From Undaria pinnatifida (lineage: Eukaryota; Sar; Phaeophyceae; Laminariales; Alariaceae), in NCBI GenBank assembly GCA_012845835.1, contig JABAKD010000011.1, positions 1,892,001-1,956,000 of the forward strand: a stretch of 64,000 bases of DNA, given 5' to 3'. Below are positions 36,301 to 43,065 of this stretch, in pieces. Each line of letters starts with the position of its first letter. Position 1 is the first letter of the stretch. The notes under the pieces are model-generated. The model was not told where the DNA came from. It did no database searches and saw only the letters and a list, made by a program, of their open reading frames with translations. Made by a program: the position numbers and the translations under genes.

Positions 36301-39300
36301 CATCAGGTGTACACGAATGTGTTTGTACAAACGAGCACTTGATACAAACAAGGGGTGGGTAGAGGGCACGGAAAAGGAGGACGAGGACGTGGACGAGGAG
36401 GAGCAGGAGGGAAGGAGGAGGGAGGAGAAGGAGGGAGGAAGAGCATGGGGGGGGGGGAGGAGGAGGAGGAGGACGAGGAGAAGGGGGAGGAAGAGGAGGG
36501 GGAGAAGGCATTGAGGTTCTGTTTTCGTGCACTACCCCCAAGGATGAGTGCTGCAAGTCGACGGGTAGCAAGAAAGTTTTCATGTGAAGAACACAGAGCA
36601 CAGTACCAGTATGGGGCTGATATGCACAGATGATGACTTCTGATTTCGCTTGTATTTCTTGGCTGATATTTGGTATACGAATTGCTTCAGCTATGATGCG
36701 TGAATCACTTTTGGCTTGTCTCGTTCTTTTTCTGGCGTGTTCTTCAACTCAAGAGTGGCTAGAGCCTGTCCTGTGACCACGGACTTGATTAAGGCGATGA
36801 CGAGCTAATGTGAGAGCAACAGCAACAACATAGCGCACCTTTAGCTCGCGGATTGCTTGCTTGACGCGGTAGCTGTCCTCGATGCTGTAGAACGGGATGG
36901 CGTGCTCTTTCGCTCCGGGAACCTTTTCTAACCCCGGCGCGGGCTCCGCCCCGACCGCCACCACAAGCTTGTCGTACTTGAGCGTTCTCTCTGAAGTAGT
37001 TAATACGACCGATTACGAGCTTTTAATTTGACCGCGCCTAACAAAGTCACCCCTTTGGACATGGCTGAAGCTTGGATTTTTATAGGCTTCGTGTGTGCAG
37101 CCAACCGAGATCCATTCACTATACGACCGACTCCTCAAATTATCAACCAACGAACATGTGAATGACAGTTTCAGGTATCCTTCTGCGCGAGAGTTCCTCG
37201 GGGAAGTTATACTATCATCAGTAGGCGCGTGGACGACGAGAGACCACTTTCTTCGTCAAAGTCAAGCGATATTCATAGGAGTTACGTTTATACCATTGCG
37301 CCTTCACGCCTCAGAAATGTTGGAAAACCATTAACAGAGACGAGTGAAATGCTTTGCGTGATGTTACAGCGTTTGGGCTCGCTTGTTACTCTTACCTGTA
37401 CACCGGTAATTCAAAACATGTACATCGATGATAGACAGCGCGAGAAAACCGTTACATTCCAAGAAAAATCTGCGGCAAATTCCAGAATTGTTCTCTCGTC
37501 GGTTCGTCAGTGGCATAATTTCGACGCACAGCCGGCACAGAGGCTACGCGAAAGCGACGACCACGCCGACGCTGTAATGGTACTGTTAGTTTCGACATGG
37601 GTCTACCTCTCAAGATCCCAAATGGGGCACGCCATGTTCGTACCAACCCGCTGGAGGATACAAATACAAAGACATGGCAGACGATCGCAGTCTGACGAGC
37701 GTCTCGTGCGAGCAAACAATGCCGGGAGGGGAGGGGGGGAACAGATGCACGCATGGCACGGCCACTACTGAGCCGTTGTGCTTCACGAGGGAGACTACCA
37801 GACGCCGCTGACCACGGTGTGCGCCTACGCGCCTAGAAGCAGGGGTGAAAATACATATATATATTTTTCAATGGAAAAGGAAATGGAAGCGGGAATGAAA
37901 TGAAAACGAATACGACACTAAAAATAAAAAAAACAGAAATAAAATAAAGCACAGTAAGCATGGAACCAACAACTGAAAAAAAAACTTTGAATGCGGGTAT
38001 ATGGTAACCGGGAAATTGCGCCTGCAGCCTCACTTTCGTCCGCGTTGTCGGAGACCATGAAGCCCTCCAGGTTGTCCGAGAGGGCACCCACGACCGACAC
38101 CTCCTTGTCCGCCAGGTCAACATCGGCAACGCACCCCTGGACGAACGACACGCCGCTGCCCTCCAGCAGCTCGCGAAAGGTGGGCGCCACCTCATCCAGC
38201 TCGGCGTTCCCCACTGGAAAAATCGCAGAACCGTTTTTCGGGTCAAGAACGGGAGGGGGTGTAAGCCAGTTTCTTCTCGGCCCCTTTCTGGGAATTTCAA
38301 AGTGCAACAGACGCAACGAGCACCTCGCATGGTCGGTGCATGACCACCCGCCTATAGGTCAAGTTTACGTAGCGCTTTTTGAAGACTTGAAAGCTTGTAT
38401 ACACCGAAGTACGGAGTGCTTGTAAGACTTCTAGACTAACCTAGAGAGAAGGCGTTACAGGCCGCGCTCCCACGAGCCGTTCCATCGCGAGGCAACCGAA
38501 CCTATCGCAGACCTCCAAAGCAAACAGAGTTTCCACTCGGGATAATGCCACAAGCACCACCTCCTCCGCCCCACTCCTTCCACTCACTTGCGAACTCGTA
38601 GAGGAGCGGCAAGAACGTAAACTTGTCTCGCTTGTCGACAAGGGTTATTATTGGCTTTCGACCTCGCCAAGGCATTTTTTCGAGCCGCAGGGCGGCGTAC
38701 AGTCCGCCGAATCCACCCCCAAGCACGCAGATCCGCTCCGCCTCTGCCCCCGCCCCCGCCCGCGCCTCGGTGGCGCCCATGCCAATCCTGGGTTCGTGTG
38801 AGTCGTGAGAGCGGCCGGATGGTTGATATATGACGTATTGATAATTGGTTTCAGCTTTGGCTGCTCATGAGCGCTACGTCATACGTGTATCATATTGCTG
38901 TAAATCTGAGTGCGAAAAAAAACGCAGAAAAAAGCAGAAAAAAAATCTCAAGGCCAACTATTATGGGAATTATTTTGGGGCCCTCAGAACTGAGATTTTT
39001 GGCTGATCATACGCGATTTACTCGGCGGGAAGACCAAAAACACCTACCAGGTATAGACTCTTCAAAATACTCCCCGTAGTTTTCCGAGAGCTTTCTGATG
39101 CATTTTTCCGTTTATCCAGACTCGTAGTTCGTCTGTTCGTCCAATTTGCCAGTTCTGACGACCTCATGATTTTTAGCGAAATAAATCTCAAAAATTTATC
39201 ATTTTTGGCCCCAGTTTTGAGCAGCAATGCATATTGCTGACAACTAACTTGTTGCGCCAAAAAAAAAAAATGAGACGCTGGAGAAACGGAAACTGCTCCA

Positions 39301-41428
39301 GAAATCCCTCGGAAAACTACGAGATGGATCTTGAGGAGTGTATCGGTGTTTTTGACAGTCCAGCCGAGTAAAACCCGTATAATTGGCCCATAATTCAGTT
39401 CTGAGAGCCAAATATAATTTTTCCGATAGTAGTAGGTCTAAGACCAAGGGCCGTTCTTATCGGAAACCTTTTTATGTCTTAACTTCCCTAAACTTCCTAA
39501 ATTTCCATATTGGTGAAATGTGTCTTTAAAAAATACGGAAAATTTAACCATCACATATTAGGAAATCCTGCCGTCGATTTCCATATTTCGAAGGCAGGGC
39601 TCCGACAAGCACCGTGGCTCAACGCTGGGACCATCGGGTAGCTTTAAACGTTGACCAGGGTGGTCCAACATTATGGCCGGAAGCGGCCTGGGCCTCTGAA
39701 GGACTCATCCATCCTCGAGTCGGACGAAACAACGATTAAGCCTTCCCAACGAGGCGCAGAAACATGAAGAAAGCTATATCTGGTGTCCTCGTCGTGCTCG
39801 GCATATTCTTGACACCAGGGGCTGCTGTCGCCGGATTGTACGTATCTACTTGGCTTGGGTGCTTTCCTCTGCGGTCTTCCGGGATGTTCGCTCATGCGTG
39901 CTGTGTGACGACGCCCGTGACTGTTGGTGTGGGTGGTGGCGGTCTTGCTTTATGGCTCAGCTTTCAGAAACCAGGGGGAAAAGGCAAACAACCCCGCGCT
40001 CGATAAAAATGCAGACGTTTTTTCATGGAAATCGTGGAAAAAAAACAGGAGATTTAGGAAATTCACATCTCCGATAAGAACGGCCCTCAACAGGTTTTTA
40101 GTGATATGTCCAGCCATTGTCCAAAAAACGGGATTGTTTCTCGGCGCTCTAGGCTTTTGCCGTTAAGGCACGTCCGTCAAGGCTTTTTCCTTGACCCCGT
40201 CCTCCAAGGGGAAAAGTGCCGTCTACTGACACCTTCGCGTATGACTCCGCTGGTCCAGCAGGCGGCTTTCGCGGATCGTGTAGAATAGAGAACAGTCGGC
40301 AAGTTTCAAATATTGGTCCATTTTCGAGTATACCAGGTACAAGGTACGTACAGCAGCAATATGTACGAGTTACACGAGTAGGTAGTACAATAGATGCCAC
40401 GTGCTGCGGCTGTCGTATAGCAGCATTGTACGCATATCATGCAGCTGTACGAGATAAGGGAGTTCCCTCGCTCCGCGAGCTTGTGAGACGCCGAGCCTGC
40501 GACGCGAGCCCGCGATACGTGACTCGTTTGACGAGTTACCAGTATGAGTTATACCATCGACTATATGTCAAACCACTCCAATTCATGGTTCTAATGTATA
40601 CCAGGTACCAGGTACCAGGTATACATTTTTCTGATTTTTGTCAGCTTGCGCTGCCGGGGTTGTAACGAGGACCAATGATAGGGACAGCTCACGCTATACC
40701 TACAATGGGACTCGAAGGGTGCGCCAGCTAGCGTTGGGCTGCGAAAGCAACTGAGTTAAATCGACACACGACGCGTATGAAAATACGCGGAAGTGTGGTG
40801 AGCTAAAGCTTTATTTTTCCCCATCCGCCGGAGGATAAAAAAAAAAAAAAAAAAAAAAAAATTGTGGTGTTTCTTTTCGCCGTGTACCTTGGGTTGATCC
40901 TGAGCCGGCAACAAGCAATGGGCAACGTGACCATGATCCCCCCCTACGAACAAGAGCAAGAGGATAAACGGCATATTGGCATACCACGAGTACAACAACG
41001 TGCCAGGTGCCAGGTACCGATTTGCAGCGGGGCAAAAGGATGTATCAGCACGACGATGCTTGCTGTGTCAGTGTCATGAACAACCAGCCTAGATAAAATC
41101 CGCAAGCACGTCAATCCAAGGACAGACAGTCGTCCAAAAACATAACACACAGGCGTATACGTCACCTTGCGGGACCAGCGTCTTCACCCTGGTCGCTAAA
41201 TGCTGTTGCAGCAGCCCTCTTGCCCACCCTATGAGTAGGGCGCCGCCCCAAGCAGTACTGCTGCTGTCGTTCGTACGTTCGTCGAGGAAGCCGCTGCTGC
41301 TGTGCTGACTCGACGGATCGAAACGGTCGTCCTTGGCCCGCGAGATAATTTGGCATGCTGACGAAAGCGAAGGCTAGTGTATGTCCAACCGAAAAGGCGC
41401 ACAGCAAGAGGAAGGTTGGGTGCGGCAT
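24193..41428 (-). CDS. NDC1: NDC1-type type II NAD(P)H dehydrogenase, plastid-targeted, ten exons
   Basis: FAD-dependent single-subunit NAD(P)H:quinone oxidoreductase of the NDC1 family, which in plants reduces plastoquinone and other prenylquinones at plastoglobules. Exons (minus strand, in order): 41428-41166, 38787-38588, 38213-38034, 36990-36839, 36194-36042, 35682-35548, 35047-34751, 34075-33999, 33618-33498, 24324-24193. They sum to 1710 nt, 569 aa plus stop, and every junction phase agrees. Plant NDC1 is a little over 500 aa without a secondary-plastid leader. Residues 1-87 are a presequence. The FAD-binding GGGFGG is near 111-116, the second Rossmann motif GGSYGG near 280-285, the YCLGD flavin motif near 442-446, and AQVAMQQSDYIAYNIW near 459-474. 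FVNLGEMMNLG and the ending VRMPTNPQR match the NDC1 C-terminal region. Donors are GT except intron 7 (GC). The family call comes from motif recognition, not from a search. Confidence 0.9.
24365..25000. repeat. ~190-bp tandem repeat, four units, just inside NDC1 intron 9
   Basis: Cores of the type GGGGCGGCAGAAACGA recur near 24374, 24558, 24753 and 24962, with GTCGTTG.TCGTGA following. Notably, the NDC1 exon 10 acceptor (GTCGGCATGCGCACCTA on the plus strand) resembles unit ends at 24700 and 24899. Confidence 0.6.
25740..26910 (+). repeat. Second copy of the composite ~1.2-kb repeat
   Basis: Collinear with 11750-13090: the same subunits, C-runs and AGGATTCACTTGATAAACTG-like block, and the same GTCGCCGACCTATATCC and mini-ORF end. 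It lies in NDC1 intron 9. Confidence 0.6.
26765..26925 (+). repeat. Mini-ORF repeat copy (ATG 26862)
   Basis: Full upstream block, then a complete 20-codon frame MSFDKIFDLIAGVYF ending in YFYNT and a stop. Confidence 0.55.
27390..27671 (+). mobile_element. tRNA-derived SINE, family A
   Basis: The same tRNA-like head and body as the copy at 8375, including CGATGAAAAATCGACGAGCA and the GGCTTGTTCAGATGCTGG end. It runs into a (TG)n stretch and a family E repeat instead of a poly(A) tail. It lies in NDC1 intron 9, antisense to the gene. Confidence 0.7.
27673..27800 (+). repeat. Family E repeat
   Basis: About 130 bp with TTCTTCACATTAAACCGTTC, CACCCAGTGTCCGTACTGAT and AGCTCTGTGGTCAC, shared with 28686-28816, 29876-30190 (split) and 45972-46090. 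Its nature is unknown. Confidence 0.5.
27910..28060. repeat. A-rich (AAAAC)n tract
   Basis: Lys/Asn-coding runs here are simple-sequence artefacts. Confidence 0.7.
28686..28816 (+). repeat. Family E repeat
   Basis: Copy with TCTTCACATTAAACCGTTCT, ACCCAGTGTTCGTGCTGATT and GGTCACAGACTGTGAGACAG. Confidence 0.5.
28905..29255. repeat. Purine-rich low-complexity stretch
   Basis: Long A/G runs on the plus strand. The Phe/Leu/Ser minus-strand frame of 146 codons reflects this bias and has no recognisable domain. Confidence 0.6.
29876..30190 (+). repeat. Family E repeat split by MITE 1
   Basis: The left part 29876-29908 (TTACATTACACCGTCATTTC) and right part 30095-30190 (CCAGTGTGTATGCTGATTCT, CTCTGTGGTCACACTCCGAG) form one copy when the MITE at 29911-30092 is set aside. 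Confidence 0.5.
29911..30092. mobile_element. MITE family 1, inserted into a family E repeat
   Basis: 182 bp with terminal inverted repeats of the type CAGTAGTGGTCCCTCTAT, flanked by TA at 29909-29910 and 30093-30094 (Tc1/mariner-like target). The interior has GATTTCACAGGCACTATAGC. The family E repeat resumes on both sides. Confidence 0.65.
31490..31790. repeat. Imperfect (CTG)n triplet tract
   Basis: CTG/TGC units with interruptions give long Leu, Ala or Gln frames in every reading frame. This explains the 219-codon open frame at 31327-31986. Confidence 0.75.
32345..33405. repeat. ~20-bp minisatellite, about 1.06 kb
   Basis: About fifty degenerate units of CCGAACACGGTCCTTAGCCG. It ends about 90 bp before NDC1 exon 9, inside intron 9. 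Confidence 0.85.
33498..33618 (-). CDS. NDC1: NDC1 exon 9
   Basis: Encodes FVNLGEMMNLGGLDGS, the family's LGEMMxLG block, and AGLARRAVYA. A perfect GTGAGT donor follows at 33497. Reading through it gives only 23 more residues before a stop, ending in FILVGMM with no family likeness. Splicing to 24324 instead yields the expected RMPT block. Confidence 0.85.
33660..33825. repeat. ~20-bp GGTTCAAGATTATCG minisatellite in NDC1 intron 8
   Basis: About eight units of the type GGTTCAAGAtTATCG fill nearly half of the 380-bp intron. Confidence 0.7.
33999..34075 (-). CDS. NDC1: NDC1 exon 8
   Basis: Short exon encoding VAMQQSDYIAYNIW and RRRPLDF, the conserved AQVAxQQxxYxAxNIW block just after the GD motif. 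Acceptor TTGCAG, donor GTGGGC. It ends in phase 2 and completes an Arg codon with exon 9. Confidence 0.9.
34751..35047 (-). CDS. NDC1: NDC1 exon 7: flavin-binding GD motif
   Basis: 99 codons, phase 0 at both ends. It encodes VKADLLVWTAGSQPS and RIKVDRRLQVVEAN, then a Thr/Ala/Gly-rich low-complexity stretch of about 28 residues that looks lineage-specific, then GVYCLGDIAAVEGLDLPCNAQ, the conserved GD motif. The donor reads CAG|GCAAGA, a GC-type splice site. Confidence 0.9.
35548..35682 (-). CDS. NDC1: NDC1 exon 6
   Basis: 45 codons, phase 0 at both ends. It encodes APGSREAGLRRLKESGVRVL and then VNSVKEGGVVVLRGGK, matching the segment after the NAD(P)H fold (family pattern NREAAxxxLxxxxVxLL). 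An earlier GT at 35595 was rejected because the frame continues with family-like sequence to a better GTAAGG donor. Confidence 0.85.
36042..36194 (-). CDS. NDC1: NDC1 exon 5: NAD(P)H-binding Rossmann motif
   Basis: 51 codons, phase 0 at both ends. It carries AVVVGGSYGGVELACNLATEL, the second dinucleotide-binding motif, then VEVTLATGSE. Acceptor GACAG, donor GTGAGG. Confidence 0.9.
36370..36515. repeat. GGA-rich purine tract in NDC1 intron 4
   Basis: Runs of GGAGGA/GAGGAG on the plus strand, so the NDC1 pre-mRNA has a pyrimidine tract here. Confidence 0.75.
36635..36832 (+). mobile_element. Diverged LINE 3' end in NDC1 intron 4
   Basis: Matches the last ~200 bp of the LINE 3' UTR, with AGAGTGGCTAGAGCCTGTCC, GTGACCACGGACTTGATTA and a GAGAGCAACAGCAACAACA tail. 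It is more diverged than the 18.5-kb and 60-kb copies. The tail ends 6 bp from the exon 4 splice donor. Confidence 0.6.
36839..36990 (-). CDS. NDC1: NDC1 exon 4
   Basis: Encodes LKYDKLVVAVGAEPAPGL and AIPFYSIEDSYRVKQAI. These are the conserved YDxLVxAxGAE and FYSxEDAxRV blocks of NDH-2/NDC1 enzymes, preceding the NAD(P)H-binding fold. Acceptor ...CTTCAG. The donor GTGCGC is non-optimal and sits 6 bp from a LINE relic. Confidence 0.9.
38034..38213 (-). CDS. NDC1: NDC1 exon 3
   Basis: Preceded by ...TTTTTCCAG. It encodes GNAELDEVAPTFRELL and then a beta-rich segment with DKEVSVVG, aligning by eye with the region after the first Rossmann fold of NDC1 (family pattern EVDVWEIAPRFSDLL). Both ends are split codons that rejoin in frame: Met upstream, Lys downstream. 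Donor GTGAGG. Confidence 0.88.
38588..38787 (-). CDS. NDC1: NDC1 exon 2: FAD-binding Rossmann motif
   Basis: The acceptor ...CCCAG precedes 38787. The exon encodes an Ala/Gly linker and then RICVLGGGFGGLYAALRLE, the classic nucleotide-binding beta-alpha-beta fold of NDH-2 enzymes, followed by LVDKRDKFTFLPLLYEFA. It ends at a consensus GTGAGT donor after one base of the next codon. An internal ATG at 38780 could make an untargeted isoform, but the phase-matched upstream presequence makes this less likely as the main start. Confidence 0.9.
38905..39445. mobile_element. Foldback (imperfect palindrome) element in NDC1 intron 1
   Basis: The left arm (about 38985-39115) and right arm (about 39275-39425) are inverted copies sharing blocks such as TTTACTCGGC, CAAAAACACC and CGTAGTTTTCCGAG. 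It lies directly beside the TIR element at 39448. No coding capacity is recognised. Confidence 0.55.
39448..40086. mobile_element. 639-bp element with 17-bp terminal inverted repeats
   Basis: GGGCCGTTCTTATCGGA at 39448-39464 is exactly inverted at 40070-40086. Subterminal sequences on both sides also share a TTTCCTAAAT-like block. This is the structure of a non-autonomous DNA transposon. No clear target-site duplication was found, and no transposase is present. It carries the 80-codon frame above. Confidence 0.6.
39764..40006 (+). CDS. Small two-helix membrane protein frame inside a TIR-bounded element
   Basis: 80 codons from ATG to TAA, antisense to NDC1 within its intron 1. Residues about 4-27 (AISGVLVVLGIFLTPGAAVA...) are hydrophobic after a two-lysine start and could be a signal anchor or signal peptide. 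A Cys/His-containing loop follows, then a second hydrophobic stretch (VGVGGGGLALWLSF), then a basic tail KGKQPRAR. The composition is unlike the surrounding repeat frames. No family recognised. It lies wholly inside the 39448-40086 element. Real coding status is uncertain; it may be a captured exon or the element's own product. Confidence 0.4.
   Translation: MKKAISGVLVVLGIFLTPGAAVAGLYVSTWLGCFPLRSSGMFAHACCVTTPVTVGVGGGGLALWLSFQKPGGKGKQPRAR
40668..40861 (+). mobile_element. Poly(A)-tailed retroposon copy (family D)
   Basis: The sequence ending CCCCATCCGCCGGAGGAT followed by about 23 A matches 4775-4991 over most of its length, including TAGGGACAGCTC, AAATACGCGGAAGTG and GGTGAGCT. The poly(A) tail and 5' variation indicate retroposition (a SINE or truncated LINE). 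It sits in NDC1 intron 1, on the opposite strand to the gene. Confidence 0.6.
41166..41428 (-). CDS. NDC1: NDC1 exon 1: bipartite plastid presequence
   Basis: The only ATG of this open frame is at 41428; the frame runs further upstream only with TTG. The first 20 residues are a hydrophobic signal peptide (MPHPTFLLLCAFSVGHTLA) followed directly by FAFVS, which resembles the ASAFAP-type cleavage region of heterokont plastid proteins. A basic, Gln/Arg-rich stretch poor in acidic residues follows, as expected of a transit peptide. Donor GTGACG. The exon ends in phase 2 and joins the next exon to complete an Arg codon. Confidence 0.8.
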
Positions 41429-41772
41429 CGTGCTCAGCACCCCCGCCTGACGCAACAAGCCAGTTGGGATAGCTGATAGCTAGCGACGCAGAATTTCCCC
41501 TCACAGCTTGTAGGGGAGGGGTTTCCATGTATACTCAAAATATTATGGTTCGGGGCGGGTTTTAGTACGATAATTATTTTGATATTTACCCCGGCCCCCG
41601 CTAAGCTCCCCTCTTTTTCTTTATAAAACTTCCTGAGCAGACGCACAAAAAAAAAACAGATCAGAGCTGTGCTTGCTCTCTCTGATCTCGCATCGCATTT
41701 CTGCGTTCTCAACGGATCACCAAGGAGACATAGGGCAAACACACATCCCGGCCGACTTCTCCTTTTCCCGCC
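41429..41772. promoter_or_regulatory. Short divergent intergenic region, probable bidirectional promoter
   Basis: 344 bp separate the NDC1 start codon (minus) from the start codon of the BAR-like gene (plus). A TATA-like TATAAAA lies at 41622-41628, about 145 bp before the plus-strand ATG. A GC-rich block around 41551-41560 and 41591-41600 could serve the minus gene. Repeats that crowd the rest of the window are absent here, which fits a constrained regulatory region. Promoter function is inferred from position only. Confidence 0.5.
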
Positions 41773-41869
41773 ATGACGACGCGGAAGGGCGGCCCGAAGG
41801 CCCCCCCACGGGTGACGCCAAACAAGTTTCTAATTGCGCTCAAGCACAAGAATATGGATGTTTTCAAGT
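41773..41869 (+). CDS. BAR-like gene exon 1
   Basis: The start ATG has a good context (CCCGCCATGA) after a pyrimidine-rich leader. It gives 32 codons plus one base, then a consensus GTGAGT donor at 41870. The N-terminus is basic and Pro-rich, then FLIALKHKNMDVFK. The split codon completes as Phe with exon 2. Confidence 0.7.
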
Positions 41870-43033
41870 GTGAGTGGTTCGTTGGGGAAGCACAACAGCA
41901 ACCCCTTTCTTGTTCGGAATGGAGCGGCCGCGGGCGACGTCGTTGCAAAGAGTGCCGAACAGATTGGTTATCGCCGCTGGGCAAGGCTGTCCCTCCCTTA
42001 GTGCTCGGGGAGCTGCTGCTGCTGCCACCCCCGTTGCAGCGCTTCCTGTTTGTCCATCCGCGAGTTGTCGGCGCGCAAAATCATAGAACGGAGAAGGAAG
42101 GACCCCCCGTTGAGGCATTTTGGGATCACCAAACCGGCCCTTATCTCTCCGCTTGCTTGACCCCGCTCTGGCCACCTCGCGCCTCTATGCTTCCCCGCTG
42201 TTGCTCGCAGTCGACTCGGAAGCGGAGGAGGATAAGAACTACATATCAGCGTCGGAGAGGTTCATGGAATTCCAGACGCAGGTGAGCCCTTCGCAAGCGA
42301 TGTGTTGATGTTTTATGTTGCTATTTTTTAATGCTATTTTTGCACGTACCTATGGGGTGAACATGGCCCCTTGGTTGGCATAGCTGGCACCAAGATACAT
42401 TTTCATTTGGTTTTAGTGTGCTTGCCATCCCACAGAAGAAATAGAATTTCAGTAACGTTGCTCTCATTGGACGTGGGACACGAAGTGGTTGAGCTTTATT
42501 GCGGCGGCTCCCTGCTCCTGTTCCGGGAAGTATCTCGACAATCCCCGGCAACCCCCCCCAGCCCCATCTCCATTATTTACTCCCTCTCTCACAGCTTAGT
42601 CTATGCTTCTTTTTTGTTTCCCCTCAGAAGCCTCATCATTCGTGGGCACGATCTTTCCTCTTCATGGCCGCGATCCTCCCAGAAACAAGTGCAGCAGATC
42701 ATTACAAATGATGCTCGCATACGAAGTACAGCAGTACCAAATGGTCGCCCCGGTGGCGTATCAGGTTATCCTCGAGCCTGGTATAGGTCAGTTTCGTGAG
42801 TTCGAGCCCCGCCGAGTGCATACTCGTATAGATTCGTTGGGACTTTTTCTTGTGGACAAATTGACTTGCGGAAAGCGCGAGAGCGTGAGTTAGCAACATT
42901 CAATGTACAATCGACGAGCAGTGGGATTGCTGAACCCTATGCGCGATAAAAATTGAAGGCAAGAACCGGGGAGGAGAAGGGATGACACCTGTGTCCACGG
43001 CTTGTCCAGAAGCTGGAAAGTAAAAGTGTGCTG

Positions 43034-43065
<32 letters not shown>

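Noticed and set aside
36062-36601. 179-codon minus-strand open frame with Pro/Ser-rich start
   Set aside because: The N-terminal part is the GGA-rich intron tract; only the last part is the real NDC1 exon 5.
37833-38330. 165-codon minus-strand frame overlapping NDC1 exon 3
   Set aside because: A different frame from the conserved NAELDEVAPTF reading; a shadow of exon 3.
41429-41458. Earlier start of NDC1 at 41458
   Set aside because: The codon there is TTG; the first ATG is at 41428 and gives a cleaner signal peptide.
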